Assembly: GCF_009707325.1 (NCBI RefSeq) | Contig: NZ_CP046103.1 | Span: 1,847,810 to 1,911,809 of the forward strand | Source of the DNA: Pseudomonas sp. IB20 | GTDB taxonomy: Bacteria; Pseudomonadota; Gammaproteobacteria; Pseudomonadales; Pseudomonadaceae | DNA length: 64,000 nucleotides | Direction: 5' to 3' | Shown: one piece after another, positions 36,324-44,299 of the stretch | How positions within the stretch are numbered: position 1 is the first letter of the stretch | Layout of the letters: each line of letters begins with the position of its first letter | Position numbers and translations under genes: made by a program | The notes under the pieces: model-generated | Told to the model about the DNA's origin: nothing | What the model saw: the letters and a program-made list of their open reading frames with translations, nothing else | The model's database searches: none

Positions 36324-37286
36324 GTGAAAGCATTGCAAGGCGTTGAAGGTCATGTGGAGTGGCTGACAGAACCCAGTCCTACCTGCGATGTAGGCCAAGT
36401 TCGCATTCGTGTGGCGGCTGCGGGCCTCAACCGCGCCGATTTATTACAGCGCGCGGGGCTCTATCCGCCACCGCCCGGGGCCAGCGCTGTGCTCGGTCTT
36501 GAGTGTTCCGGGATCATCAGCGAAGTGGGGCCGGGGTCGTCCTGGCAGGTCGGCGATCGCGTCTGCGCGCTGCTGGCCGGTGGCGGCATGGCCGAAGAAG
36601 TGGTGGTGGATGCGCGCCACGTGCTGCCAGTGCCGGAAGGCTTGTCGCTGACCGAAGCAGCGGCGTTGCCTGAGGTGTACAGCACGGCGTGGCTGAATCT
36701 GTTCCAGCTGGCGGGTCTAAAACCCGGTGAAAAAGTATTACTGCATGCCGGCGCCAGTGGCGTGGGCTCGGCGGCGATCCAGCTGTGCAAGGCGTTTGGC
36801 AGCCCGTGCTGGGTCAGCGTCGGCTCGGCGGAGCGCCTGGCCTACTGCGAAGCACTCGGCGCCCAGGGTGGTGTTGTACGTACTGAGGGGATTGAAGGGC
36901 TGCGCGATTTCGGGCCGTTTGACGTGATCCTCGACCCGGTGGGTGGCAACTATGCGGCGCTGGACCTCAAGCTGCTGGCCCTGGACGGTCGCTGGGTGTT
37001 GATTGGCTTGATGGGCGGGCGCGACGCGCAGCTTGACCTGGCGCAGGTGCTGGGCAAGCGTATCCAGCTGCTCGGCTCAACCCTGCGCAGCCGCAGTGAT
37101 CAGTTCAAGGCGGACCTGTTCAGTGACTTGAGCCAGCATGTATGGCCGCTGTTTGCCGAGAGGCGCTTGAGCCCGCAACTGGCCAAGACCTTCCCGATCA
37201 AGGATGCCGAGGCGGCGTTTGCCGAGTTGGCGACCAACCAGATCTCCGGGAAGTTGGTGTTGGTGATTGACGACAGTTTGGCCTGA
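36324..37286 (+). CDS. NAD(P)H quinone oxidoreductase (zeta-crystallin/PIG3 family), 320 aa
   Basis: A zinc-free medium-chain dehydrogenase/reductase. The N-terminal GroES-like part contains NRADLLQRAGLYPPPPGA, characteristic of the PIG3 branch, and the Rossmann fold has LLHAGASGVGSAAIQLCKAFG. The start is GTG with GGAGG 5-6 bases upstream. It is divergent from prc. It probably reduces quinones with NADPH. Confidence 0.92.
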   Translation: MKALQGVEGHVEWLTEPSPTCDVGQVRIRVAAAGLNRADLLQRAGLYPPPPGASAVLGLECSGIISEVGPGSSWQVGDRVCALLAGGGMAEEVVVDARHVLPVPEGLSLTEAAALPEVYSTAWLNLFQLAGLKPGEKVLLHAGASGVGSAAIQLCKAFGSPCWVSVGSAERLAYCEALGAQGGVVRTEGIEGLRDFGPFDVILDPVGGNYAALDLKLLALDGRWVLIGLMGGRDAQLDLAQVLGKRIQLLGSTLRSRSDQFKADLFSDLSQHVWPLFAERRLSPQLAKTFPIKDAEAAFAELATNQISGKLVLVIDDSLA

Positions 37287-37308
37287 CTCTGAACTGGAAT
37301 GCGTTCAA

Positions 37309-37397
37309 TGTGGGAGCTGGCTTGCCTGCGATAGCAGTGTCTCAGTGAAGAATGTTTCATCTGATACACCGTTATCGCGGGCAAGCCCGCTCCCACA
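37309..37397. repeat. REPIN
   Basis: TGTGGGAGCTGGCTTGCCTG on the left and GCGGGCAAGCCCGCTCCCAC on the right, with about 45 bp between. The two arms belong to slightly different REP variants. It lies between convergent genes. Confidence 0.8.
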
Positions 37398-37429
37398 GTG
37401 GATTGGATTTCAATTCAAATAAGTCGGGG

Positions 37430-38083
37430 TCACACCCAGTTGTGGATCGGCCAGCCGGCCTTCTCGGCATGCTCGCGCAACACCGGGTCCGGGTTCACCA
37501 CCTGCGGGTGATCGACCTTCAGCAGCAATGGCAAATCATTGCGCGAATCCGAGTAGAAATACGCACCCTCCAGCGTCTCACCTTCGCGCTCTAACCATTC
37601 GAGCAACCGCGTGATCTTGCCTTCACGGTAAGTCAGTACACCCACGGTACGGCCGCTGTACGCGCCATGGCTGACGTCAAGATCAATTCCCAACACTTCG
37701 TCGATACCGATGCGTGCCGCAATCGGCGTGACCAAATGCGTGCCCGAGGCGGAAATCACCAGGACCCGGTCGCCATTCGCACGGTGCCGGGCGATGGTCT
37801 TGGTGGCGTCGCTGTAGATCAGCGGCTCAATAACGTCCTCGACCCAGGGTTCCACCAGGTGCTCGATTTCTTCCGGCGTGCGGCCGATCATCGGCTCCAG
37901 GCTGAAGGCCATGAAGTCTTCCATGCGCAGCTTGCCCTGGCTGTAGGCGTCCATCAATTCGTTGTTCTTGCGCATAAACGACTCAGGGTCGACCCAGCCC
38001 AGGCGGCCCATCTGCTCGCTCCACAGGGTGGCGCAGTCGCCGTGGATCAGGGTGTCGTCCAAATCAAAAATTACCAATGCCAT
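37430..38083 (-). CDS. HAD-IB family phosphatase (SerB-like), 217 aa
   Basis: A cytosolic HAD hydrolase. Motif I is FDLDDTLIHGD (about 5-15), motif II is VLVISASGTH, and motif III/IV is YFYSDSRNDLPLL. The cap is the small helical type of subfamily IB, as in phosphoserine phosphatase and related enzymes. It starts 29 bp after the ABC ATPase gene on the same strand, so it is likely the last gene of that operon and could act on a phosphorylated product of the imported compound. Confidence 0.88.
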   Translation of the reverse strand: MALVIFDLDDTLIHGDCATLWSEQMGRLGWVDPESFMRKNNELMDAYSQGKLRMEDFMAFSLEPMIGRTPEEIEHLVEPWVEDVIEPLIYSDATKTIARHRANGDRVLVISASGTHLVTPIAARIGIDEVLGIDLDVSHGAYSGRTVGVLTYREGKITRLLEWLEREGETLEGAYFYSDSRNDLPLLLKVDHPQVVNPDPVLREHAEKAGWPIHNWV

Positions 38084-38112
38084 CCGTCATGCTCTCTCAT
38101 TAAATCGTCGCG

Positions 38113-39102
38113 TCAGGCTACTTCACACAACGCACTGGGGTCGATGGAAAGTGCCAAACGCTGGCCATCCGGGTGCAGGTCGTCGGCCGAACGGTTGAGT
38201 ACATCCACCACCAACTGCACGCCGCGCGCTTCGATGCGGTAGCGAATCACGTTGCCCAGCAGGCTGTGGCTGCGCACCAGTGCGTCCAGCTCGCCGCTGC
38301 GGCTCAGTTCGATGGCCTCCGGGCGAATCGCGATGCGCCCGCTGATCGGGCGTTGCAGCAACTGGCTGGCCTTGTCTGCGTCGAGCAGGTTGTAGTTGCC
38401 GATAAAACCGGCGGCGAATACATCCACCGGTGCAGTGTAAAGGGTCTCGGCATCGCCGCTTTGTACGATCTTGCCCTGATTCATCAGGAAGATGCGGTCG
38501 GACATGGTCAGTGCTTCTTCCTGGTCATGGGTCACGAAAATCGTGGTCAGCCCCAGTTCGCGCTGGATCTGGCGGATCTGCTCGCGCAGGTGCTTGCGAA
38601 TCCGTGCATCCAGCGCCGACAGCGGTTCATCCAGCAGCAACAGGCGCGGGCGAGTCACCAGGGAGCGGGCGAGGGCCACGCGCTGGCACTGGCCGCCGGA
38701 CATCTGGTGCGGATAACGGCCAGCGAGCTCCTTGAGTTCCACCAATTGCAGCACTTCCTGCACGCGCTTGTGGCTGTCGTCGGCGTTGACCTTTTGCATG
38801 CGCAGGCCGAAGGCGACGTTCTGTTCCACGGTCATGTTGGGGAACAGCGCATAGCTCTGGAACACCATGCCGATATGCCGTTTCTGTGGGCTCAGGGGCA
38901 CGATGTCCTGGCCATCCAGCAGAATTTGGCCACTGTCCACCGAGGTGAGGCCGGCGATGCAGCGCAGCAAGGTCGACTTGCCGCAACCGGACGGGCCGAG
39001 CAGGGTGACGAATTCGCCCTTGGCGATCTCGCAATTGATATCACTGAACACCGGGGTGCCGGCGTAGCCTTTTTGCAGGTGTTGGACGCTGACGAAGCTC
39101 AT
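38113..39102 (-). CDS. ABC importer ATP-binding protein (PhnT/PotA-like), 329 aa
   Basis: The nucleotide-binding domain has Walker A GPSGCGKST, signature MSGGQCQRVALARSL, Walker B LLLLDEPLSALDA and the switch His in FVTHDQEEAL. Residues 240-329 form a TOBE-like regulatory domain, as in MalK/PotA-type and PhnT-type ATPases. Its start overlaps the permease stop (ATGA at 39099-39102). It energises the two permeases upstream in the operon. Confidence 0.92.
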   Translation of the reverse strand: MSFVSVQHLQKGYAGTPVFSDINCEIAKGEFVTLLGPSGCGKSTLLRCIAGLTSVDSGQILLDGQDIVPLSPQKRHIGMVFQSYALFPNMTVEQNVAFGLRMQKVNADDSHKRVQEVLQLVELKELAGRYPHQMSGGQCQRVALARSLVTRPRLLLLDEPLSALDARIRKHLREQIRQIQRELGLTTIFVTHDQEEALTMSDRIFLMNQGKIVQSGDAETLYTAPVDVFAAGFIGNYNLLDADKASQLLQRPISGRIAIRPEAIELSRSGELDALVRSHSLLGNVIRYRIEARGVQLVVDVLNRSADDLHPDGQRLALSIDPSALCEVA

Positions 39103-39899
39103 TGGCTTTTGTCCTTGTTCAAGATATTGGCGGCCCAGGTCAGCACCAGCACAAAGAAGAAGTAGGAAATGACGATGGCACTGGTGAAGTGGCCGCTCGT
39201 GTTGCGCATGTTGTTGAGGTACACCTGCAGGGTTTCGTAGCGGGTGCCCACCAGGATATTGGCGAACACGAACTCGCCGAACAGGAACGAGAACGACAGC
39301 AGCAGCGCCACCATCAGGCCTTTGCGCAGGTTCGGCAGCACCACCAGGATCGCCGCCTGCCAGGTGCTGGCGCCGAGTAGCTGCGAGGCGTCCATCAGGT
39401 CACGCAGGTTGATCGCTTGCAGGTTGTTGGTGATCGCGCGGTACATGAACGGCAGCGCCACGGTGAAGTAGCAGCCGATCAGGATCCACGGTGTGCCCAC
39501 CATCGCCAGCGGCCCGGAGCCGTAGAGTTGCAGCAAGCCCACCGACGACACCACCGGCGGCACCGCGAAGGGCAGCAGGATGAGGATGTTCATCAGCGCG
39601 TCGAGTCGGGGGAAGTGGTAATGCACCACGAACAGCAGCGGCAGAATCAGCACCACCGACAGGACCAACGCGCCCACACATACCAGCAGCGACTGACCGA
39701 AAGCGGCCAAAAAGCGCGGGTCGCTCCACAGTTGCACGTACCATTTCAGCGTGAAGCCGGAGGGCAGGATGGTCGCCGACCAACTGCTGGCAATCGAGTA
39801 GACAAAGGTGCCCACCAGCGGCAACACCAGGATCGCAAACAACAGGTACACCACTACGCGATGGTAGAGGGCGGCCGAGCCGGCTTCAGCGCGAGACAT
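39099..39899 (-). CDS. ABC importer permease 2, 266 aa
   Basis: Six helices; the EAA coupling loop reads DASQLLGASTWQAAILVVLP. The layout resembles PhnV/PotC/AfuB-type permeases. Its start overlaps the first permease by 14 bp, so the two membrane subunits are made together. Confidence 0.9.
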   Translation of the reverse strand: MSRAEAGSAALYHRVVVYLLFAILVLPLVGTFVYSIASSWSATILPSGFTLKWYVQLWSDPRFLAAFGQSLLVCVGALVLSVVLILPLLFVVHYHFPRLDALMNILILLPFAVPPVVSSVGLLQLYGSGPLAMVGTPWILIGCYFTVALPFMYRAITNNLQAINLRDLMDASQLLGASTWQAAILVVLPNLRKGLMVALLLSFSFLFGEFVFANILVGTRYETLQVYLNNMRNTSGHFTSAIVISYFFFVLVLTWAANILNKDKSQ

Positions 39900-40722
39900 G
39901 GTAGCTCCTCTTGAGCAGCAGTTGATGGACCACGGTGACCACGGTCATCAGCGCCACCAGCACCACGGCCAGGGCACTGGCCATGTTCGGGTCCAGGGAG
40001 ATGTCGCCGGAGACCATCGCCGCGATGCGGATTGGCAATACGTTGAAGTTGCCTGTGGTCAGCGCGTACACCGTGGCATAGGCGCCAAGGGCGTTGGCCA
40101 GCAGGATCACGAAGGTGCCGAGCAGTGCCGGGGTGAGCACCGGCAGGCCGATGTGCCGCCAGAACTGCCAGCTGCTGGCGCCAAGCAGGGAGGCCGATTC
40201 GCGCCAGTCTTCGCGCAACGCATCAAAGGCCGGGTAGAGCAGCAGCACGCCCAGTGGAATCTGGAAGTAGGTGTAAAGAATGATCAGGCCAGTCTTGGAG
40301 TACAGGTTGAAGTCCTGAATGATTCCGGCCTGCTTGAGCATGATAGTGATGCTGCCGTTGAAGCCCAGCAGGATGATGAAGGCGAAGGCCAGTGGCACAC
40401 CGGCAAAGTTGCTGGTCATGTTGGCGAAGGCGGTGACGAAATTGCGCAACCGCCCATCGACGCGGCGTAACGAATAGCTACCGAGCACTGAGATGAGGAT
40501 GCCGAACACGCTGGAGTAGAAGCTGATCTCCAGGCTGTACTGGATGGCCTGCAGGTAGAACTTCGAACTGAAGATCTTGGTGAAGTTGGCCAGGCCCCAG
40601 CCGAACTCTTCCGATTGCAGGCTGTTGATCATTACCCACACCAGCGGGGCGATTTCAAACACGATAAAGAACAGCGCAAAGGGCACTAGGCACAGGATCG
40701 CCAGCCATTTGCTACGGGTCAT
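39886..40722 (-). CDS. ABC importer permease 1, 278 aa
   Basis: Six helices; the coupling loop reads ESASLLGASSWQFWRHIGLP. ATG at 40722 (MTRSKWLAILCLVPF) begins the first helix; the frame runs nine codons further upstream into the preceding gene. The phosphodiesterase-like gene ends 5 bp before it. Confidence 0.9.
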   Translation of the reverse strand: MTRSKWLAILCLVPFALFFIVFEIAPLVWVMINSLQSEEFGWGLANFTKIFSSKFYLQAIQYSLEISFYSSVFGILISVLGSYSLRRVDGRLRNFVTAFANMTSNFAGVPLAFAFIILLGFNGSITIMLKQAGIIQDFNLYSKTGLIILYTYFQIPLGVLLLYPAFDALREDWRESASLLGASSWQFWRHIGLPVLTPALLGTFVILLANALGAYATVYALTTGNFNVLPIRIAAMVSGDISLDPNMASALAVVLVALMTVVTVVHQLLLKRSYHVSR

Positions 40723-40727
40723 GGCGT

Positions 40728-41534
40728 TCACTTCAACAGCTCCCGGCATACAGGTTTGTCATGGGGCACACCCAGCAGCTCGCAGACGGTGCCGCACAGG
40801 TCGGTTTGCTTAGGGCTGGCAGCGGGGTCGAAGTTAAACGCCGAACCCAGCACGAACAGCGGTACTTCGCGTTCTTCCGGCAATAGGCCGTTGTGCGAGC
40901 GATCGTTGTTCATGCCGTGGTCGGCGGTCACCAGCACCTGGTAGCCGGCGTCGAGCCAGCCTTGCAGGTAGTCGGCAAGGATGATGTCGGCCGAGCGCGC
41001 GCTGTTGCGGTATTGCGCGGTGTCCAGGCCATGCTTGTGGCCAGCGTCGTCAATGTTCATTGGGTGCACCAGCAGGAAATTCGGCGCGTGTTTGTGGCGC
41101 AGGCTCTCGGCGTCAGCAAACAGGTGCGAGTCCGGGTAGTGGTCATTCCAGTAGAAATGCCCGTGCTGGATCGCCAGCGCCTTGTCGTCGGTATGACGGT
41201 CACGCGCGGCAATAAAGGGTGTGCGGTTATACAACTCGCTGACCCAGTGGTAAGCCGCCGCCGCGGTGGTGAGACCTGCGTCGGTGGCGTAATGGAAAAT
41301 GCTGCGCTGGTTGGACAGGCGCGAGACATGGTTGTGGACGATGCCGCTGTCGATCGGTGGCACGCCGGTGAGGATGCATTCATACAAGGGCCGGGACAGG
41401 GCCGGCAGTTCGCAGTCCAGTTTGTAAAGCGCTGCGCGTCCTGCGCCGATATAGGCCTGCAGATGTCCCATAGCATGGCGGGCAACCTCGTAGTTCAGGC
41501 CGTCGAGCACCACAAGGATGACGTTGTGCTTCAT
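40728..41534 (-). CDS. alkaline-phosphatase-superfamily hydrolase (nucleotide pyrophosphatase-like), 268 aa
   Basis: A metal-dependent phosphodiesterase or phosphatase of the type I/NPP group. Metal-binding positions are visible as VVLDGLN (about 8-14), DDAGHKHG and VTADHGMNND; the nucleophile region is LSRPLYECILTGVPP. There is no signal peptide, so it should act in the cytosol after import. Embedded between the binding-protein and permease genes, it probably hydrolyses the transported phosphorus compound. The natural substrate is unknown; phosphonoacetate hydrolase-like or diester activity are both possible. Confidence 0.85.
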   Translation of the reverse strand: MKHNVILVVLDGLNYEVARHAMGHLQAYIGAGRAALYKLDCELPALSRPLYECILTGVPPIDSGIVHNHVSRLSNQRSIFHYATDAGLTTAAAAYHWVSELYNRTPFIAARDRHTDDKALAIQHGHFYWNDHYPDSHLFADAESLRHKHAPNFLLVHPMNIDDAGHKHGLDTAQYRNSARSADIILADYLQGWLDAGYQVLVTADHGMNNDRSHNGLLPEEREVPLFVLGSAFNFDPAASPKQTDLCGTVCELLGVPHDKPVCRELLK

Positions 41535-41598
41535 AGGGGCTGGGGCTCCGCAACGGATTAGACTTGGTTCGGTTTTCTGGGGGGAACTGAGTGAAAAA

Positions 41599-41704
41599 TG
41601 TGGGAGCGGGCCTGTGTGGGAGCTGGCTTGCCTGCGATAGCATCACCTCGGATCACATGAAACACCGAGTCGTCTGCATCGCGGGCAAGCCCGGCTCCCA
41701 CACA
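41599..41704. repeat. REPIN inside the transport operon
   Basis: Two tandem TGTGGGAGC starts (41599 and 41615) on the left and GCGGGCAAGCCCGGCTCCCA on the right. It lies in the 208-bp gap between the binding-protein and hydrolase genes, where it may shield or cut the mRNA and so set the binding protein above the rest. Confidence 0.8.
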
Positions 41705-41742
41705 AGCCAGCGCCTACACTGACCGTGTTTACAGCTCAGGCC

Positions 41743-42810
41743 TTACTGCATATTGATAATGACTTCTTCCTGCCACTTCTGCGGCAGTGCCTTGGAGGTC
41801 TTCTCCCAAGCGTCGGCATCTTTGATCGGCGTGACTTTCTTGTACTGCTCGTTCGGCAGCAGCTTGGCCTGTACATCGGCCGGCAGGGTCAGGTGCTCGG
41901 CACGGATAGGCCGAGCGTTGCCGCGCGCCAGGTTGGTCTGGCCGGCGTCGCTGAAGATGTACTCGCGGGTCAGCTTGGCGGCGTTCGGGTGCTTGGCGTA
42001 TTTGTTGATGATGGTGGTGTAGCCGGAAATCACCGAGCCGTCCGAGGGGATCAGCACCACGTAGTCATCCGGGTTGGCCATCTTGGCTTTGTAGCTCAGG
42101 CCGTTGAAGTCCCAAACCACGCCCACTTCGACTTCGCCTTTTTCCATGGTGGCGATGGTCGGGTTGGCCAGCGACAGGCGGCCTTGCTTGGCGATCTCGG
42201 CAAACATCAGCAGCGCAGGCTGGATGTTCTTCTCGTCGCCACCGTTGGCCAAGGCTGCAGCCAGCACGCCGTTGGCGGCTTGGGCGGCGGTGCTCACGTC
42301 ACCGATGGAGACTTTGTATTTTCCGGTCTTAAGATCAGCCCAGCTTTTCGGGGCTTCGGAGCCGTGCAGCAGTTTTTTGTTGACGATAAAGGCGATGGTG
42401 CCGGTGTAGGCCAGTGCCCAGTTGCCGTCTTTATCTTTTGCCCAATCCGGCACTTGTGCCCAAGTGGTCGGCTTGTACGGCTGGGCCACGCCCTGTTTCA
42501 CCGCGATTGGGCCGAAGGCGGCGCCGACGTCACCGATATCGGCGCTGGCGTTGTCTTTCTCGGCGGCGAACTTGGCGATTTCCTGGGCCGAGCTCATGTC
42601 GGTGTCGATGTGCTTGAGGCCGTAGGTCTTGGCCAGGTCTTCCCAGGTGCCTTTCCAGTTGGCCCAGTCATCGGGCATGCCGACGCTGTTGATGGCGCCT
42701 TCCGCTTTCGCGGCGGCTTCCAAAGTTTTCAAATCGGTGTCAGCGGCCATGGCGGCGGTGCACATGGCAATGGTCGAGCCTAACAGTGATGCCAGGAAAA
42801 GCTTTTTCAT
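41743..42810 (-). CDS. ABC importer substrate-binding protein, 355 aa
   Basis: The signal peptide (residues 1-22, ending TAAMAA) is followed by a bilobal binding fold with MPDDWANWKGTWEDLAKTYG and SADIGDVGAAFGPIAVKQGVAQPY. It is related to the family 1 (iron/polyamine/phosphonate-type) binding proteins. First gene of the operon; GGAG upstream of the ATG. The ligand is not readable from sequence, but the operon context suggests a phosphonate or phosphate ester. Confidence 0.9.
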   Translation of the reverse strand: MKKLFLASLLGSTIAMCTAAMAADTDLKTLEAAAKAEGAINSVGMPDDWANWKGTWEDLAKTYGLKHIDTDMSSAQEIAKFAAEKDNASADIGDVGAAFGPIAVKQGVAQPYKPTTWAQVPDWAKDKDGNWALAYTGTIAFIVNKKLLHGSEAPKSWADLKTGKYKVSIGDVSTAAQAANGVLAAALANGGDEKNIQPALLMFAEIAKQGRLSLANPTIATMEKGEVEVGVVWDFNGLSYKAKMANPDDYVVLIPSDGSVISGYTTIINKYAKHPNAAKLTREYIFSDAGQTNLARGNARPIRAEHLTLPADVQAKLLPNEQYKKVTPIKDADAWEKTSKALPQKWQEEVIINMQ

Positions 42811-42861
42811 CCGAAGCTCCTTTGGGCGTTTTCAACGCGGCGTTTTTATGAACGTGTGCGG

Positions 42862-43119
42862 GGGGCGGTTCATCACTGATTTCTTGGGGCGCGTTGCGCC
42901 TGAAAGCCGGCCAGGCAAGGCGCAGTCCGCGGAAGGTTGTTTCCTTGCCAGGCTGCAAACGCAGCCTGGCTTGCTTTTAGGCACAACCCGAAGGGCCGGG
43001 CCTGTTAGTGTGCTGGGCTGCGTTACTCGGAGCTTATTTGGAAAAACCAAATCGCGCTCCTCGCGCCTTCCCCAACCGAGGGCCCGGCGCGCCCCAAGAA
43101 ATCAGTGATGAATCGCCCC
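42862..43119. mobile_element. 258-bp MITE-like element with 32-bp terminal inverted repeats
   Basis: The left end 42862-42893 (GGGGCGGTTCATCACTGATT and on) matches the reverse complement of the right end 43088-43119 at 31 of 32 positions. Inside is a perfect 10-bp hairpin (42947-42956 with 42961-42970, loop AAAC). There is no open frame, so any transposase must act in trans. I saw no clear target duplication. It occupies much of the 608-bp gap between the binding-protein gene and the GntR gene. It may belong to the dispersed intergenic repeats described for P. fluorescens genomes, but I cannot name the class. Confidence 0.8.
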
Positions 43120-43122
43120 GTT

Positions 43123-43134
43123 TGGTCTAGGTCA
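43123..43134. promoter_or_regulatory. candidate UTRA-regulator operator 1
   Basis: TGGTCTAGGTCA, immediately outside the right end of the MITE-like element. With its flank it matches operator 2 at all but two of 14 positions and resembles the TGGTCTAGACCA-type sites of GntR/UTRA regulators. Confidence 0.5.
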
Positions 43135-43392
43135 GAGCAATACCTGAGCCAATCTAGGCTCGCTGGATGACAGTTTCATGTCGATGTCGTTTTTAAATCG
43201 CTTATGTCGCTCATTCCAGACTCAGCGTAGACCATGCTCAAGTACCCGCAGGCCCTGGACTTGGCCGATGTATTGCAGGGTATGGAGGCGGGTGTGGACA
43301 GGGACTGTCATCTGTCGGTCATCTGTTATGCCTAGGCTAGCAAGCAACAGCAGACGCCCGAATACAGCGCGGTTTGTGCACCTGAACGGTGC

Positions 43393-43404
43393 TGGTCTAG
43401 TCCA
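43393..43404. promoter_or_regulatory. candidate UTRA-regulator operator 2
   Basis: TGGTCTAGTCCA, a near-perfect palindrome 14 bp before the GntR-family start codon; suited to autoregulation. Confidence 0.5.
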
Positions 43405-43418
43405 GATAGGTAACGTTA

Positions 43419-44132
43419 ATGCGTGATGAGGCAATCAAGGCGGTGACATCCATCGGCCTGGCGCTGCAAGAGCAGATCGACCATGGCCTGCTGCCACCTG
43501 CCAGTAAGTTGCCCGCCGAGCGCAAGCTCAGCGAGTTGTTTGGTACCACGCGCATTACCGTGCGGGAAGCCTTGTTACAGCTGGAAGCCCAAGGGCAGAT
43601 TTATCGCGAAGAGCGCCGTGGCTGGTTTGTTTCGCCGCCACGCCTGGCCTATAACCTGATGCAGCGCAGCCACTTTCACGCGATGGTCAGCGACCAGGGG
43701 CGGGTGGCGTCTACGGAGGTGATTTCGGCGCGGCTGCAACCGGCGTCGGCGGCGGTGTGTGCCTGGCTGCAGTTGCCGGCATTGTCGAGTGTGATCCAGA
43801 TCTGCCGTAGCCGGCGGATTGATGGGCGCTTGGTGTTGTATGTGGAGCACTACCTGAACCCGCAGTATTTTCCAGGGATTCTGGCGTGTGATTTGAATCA
43901 GTCGATGACCGAGCTGTATGCGCGCAAGTACGACCTGCATTACGGGCGCGTGCGTTTTGAGATTGTGCCGACGTCACTGCCGGTGGAGGCCGCCGCCGCG
44001 TTGCGCGTGTCGGTGGGCAGCCCAGGCCTGCGCATTGCCCGGGTCAATTATGACCAGCACCAGCGTTTGATCGACTGCGACCTGGAGTTTTGGCGGCATG
44101 ATGCGATTCATGTGGGGGTGGATGTGGTGTGA
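43419..44132 (+). CDS. GntR/UTRA-family regulator (PhnF/PhnR-like), 237 aa
   Basis: The N-terminal winged helix (about 8-75) contains LPAERKLSELFGTTRITVREALLQLEAQGQI, the GntR signature. The UTRA effector domain (about 95-235) includes ARKYDLHYGRVRFEIVPTSL and LRIARVNYDQHQRLIDCDLEFWRHD. PhnF and PhnR of this type regulate phosphonate uptake. It is divergent from the ABC/hydrolase operon and probably represses it until the ligand is present. Confidence 0.9.
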   Translation: MRDEAIKAVTSIGLALQEQIDHGLLPPASKLPAERKLSELFGTTRITVREALLQLEAQGQIYREERRGWFVSPPRLAYNLMQRSHFHAMVSDQGRVASTEVISARLQPASAAVCAWLQLPALSSVIQICRSRRIDGRLVLYVEHYLNPQYFPGILACDLNQSMTELYARKYDLHYGRVRFEIVPTSLPVEAAAALRVSVGSPGLRIARVNYDQHQRLIDCDLEFWRHDAIHVGVDVV

Positions 44133-44152
44133 CGCTGCGGGGGCGGGCTTGT

Positions 44153-44286
44153 TGTGGCGAGCAGGCTTGCCCTGCGTTGGGCTGCGCAGCAGCCCCAAAA
44201 CCTTCGAAGGTGATTGGTCTGAAAGAACGCGGCGGTCTTATTGGGGCTGCTGCGCAGCCCAGCGCGGGGCAAGCCCGCTCGCCACA
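44153..44286. repeat. long inverted repeat (REPIN variant with 46-bp arms)
   Basis: The left arm starts TGTGGCGAGCAGGCTTGCCC and continues through GGGCTGCGCAGCAGCCCCAA; the right arm is its reverse complement with a few mismatches, ending GCTCGCCACA at 44286. This is a different REP group from the TGTGGGAGC copies. It lies between the convergent GntR gene and fpvF, where it may also stop transcription from both sides. Confidence 0.8.
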
Positions 44287-44299
44287 GCAAGCCTGTTTG

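Noticed and set aside
42841..43250. Small open frames inside the MITE-like element as a transposase
   Set aside because: None is long enough or contains a transposase motif; several run through the terminal repeats.
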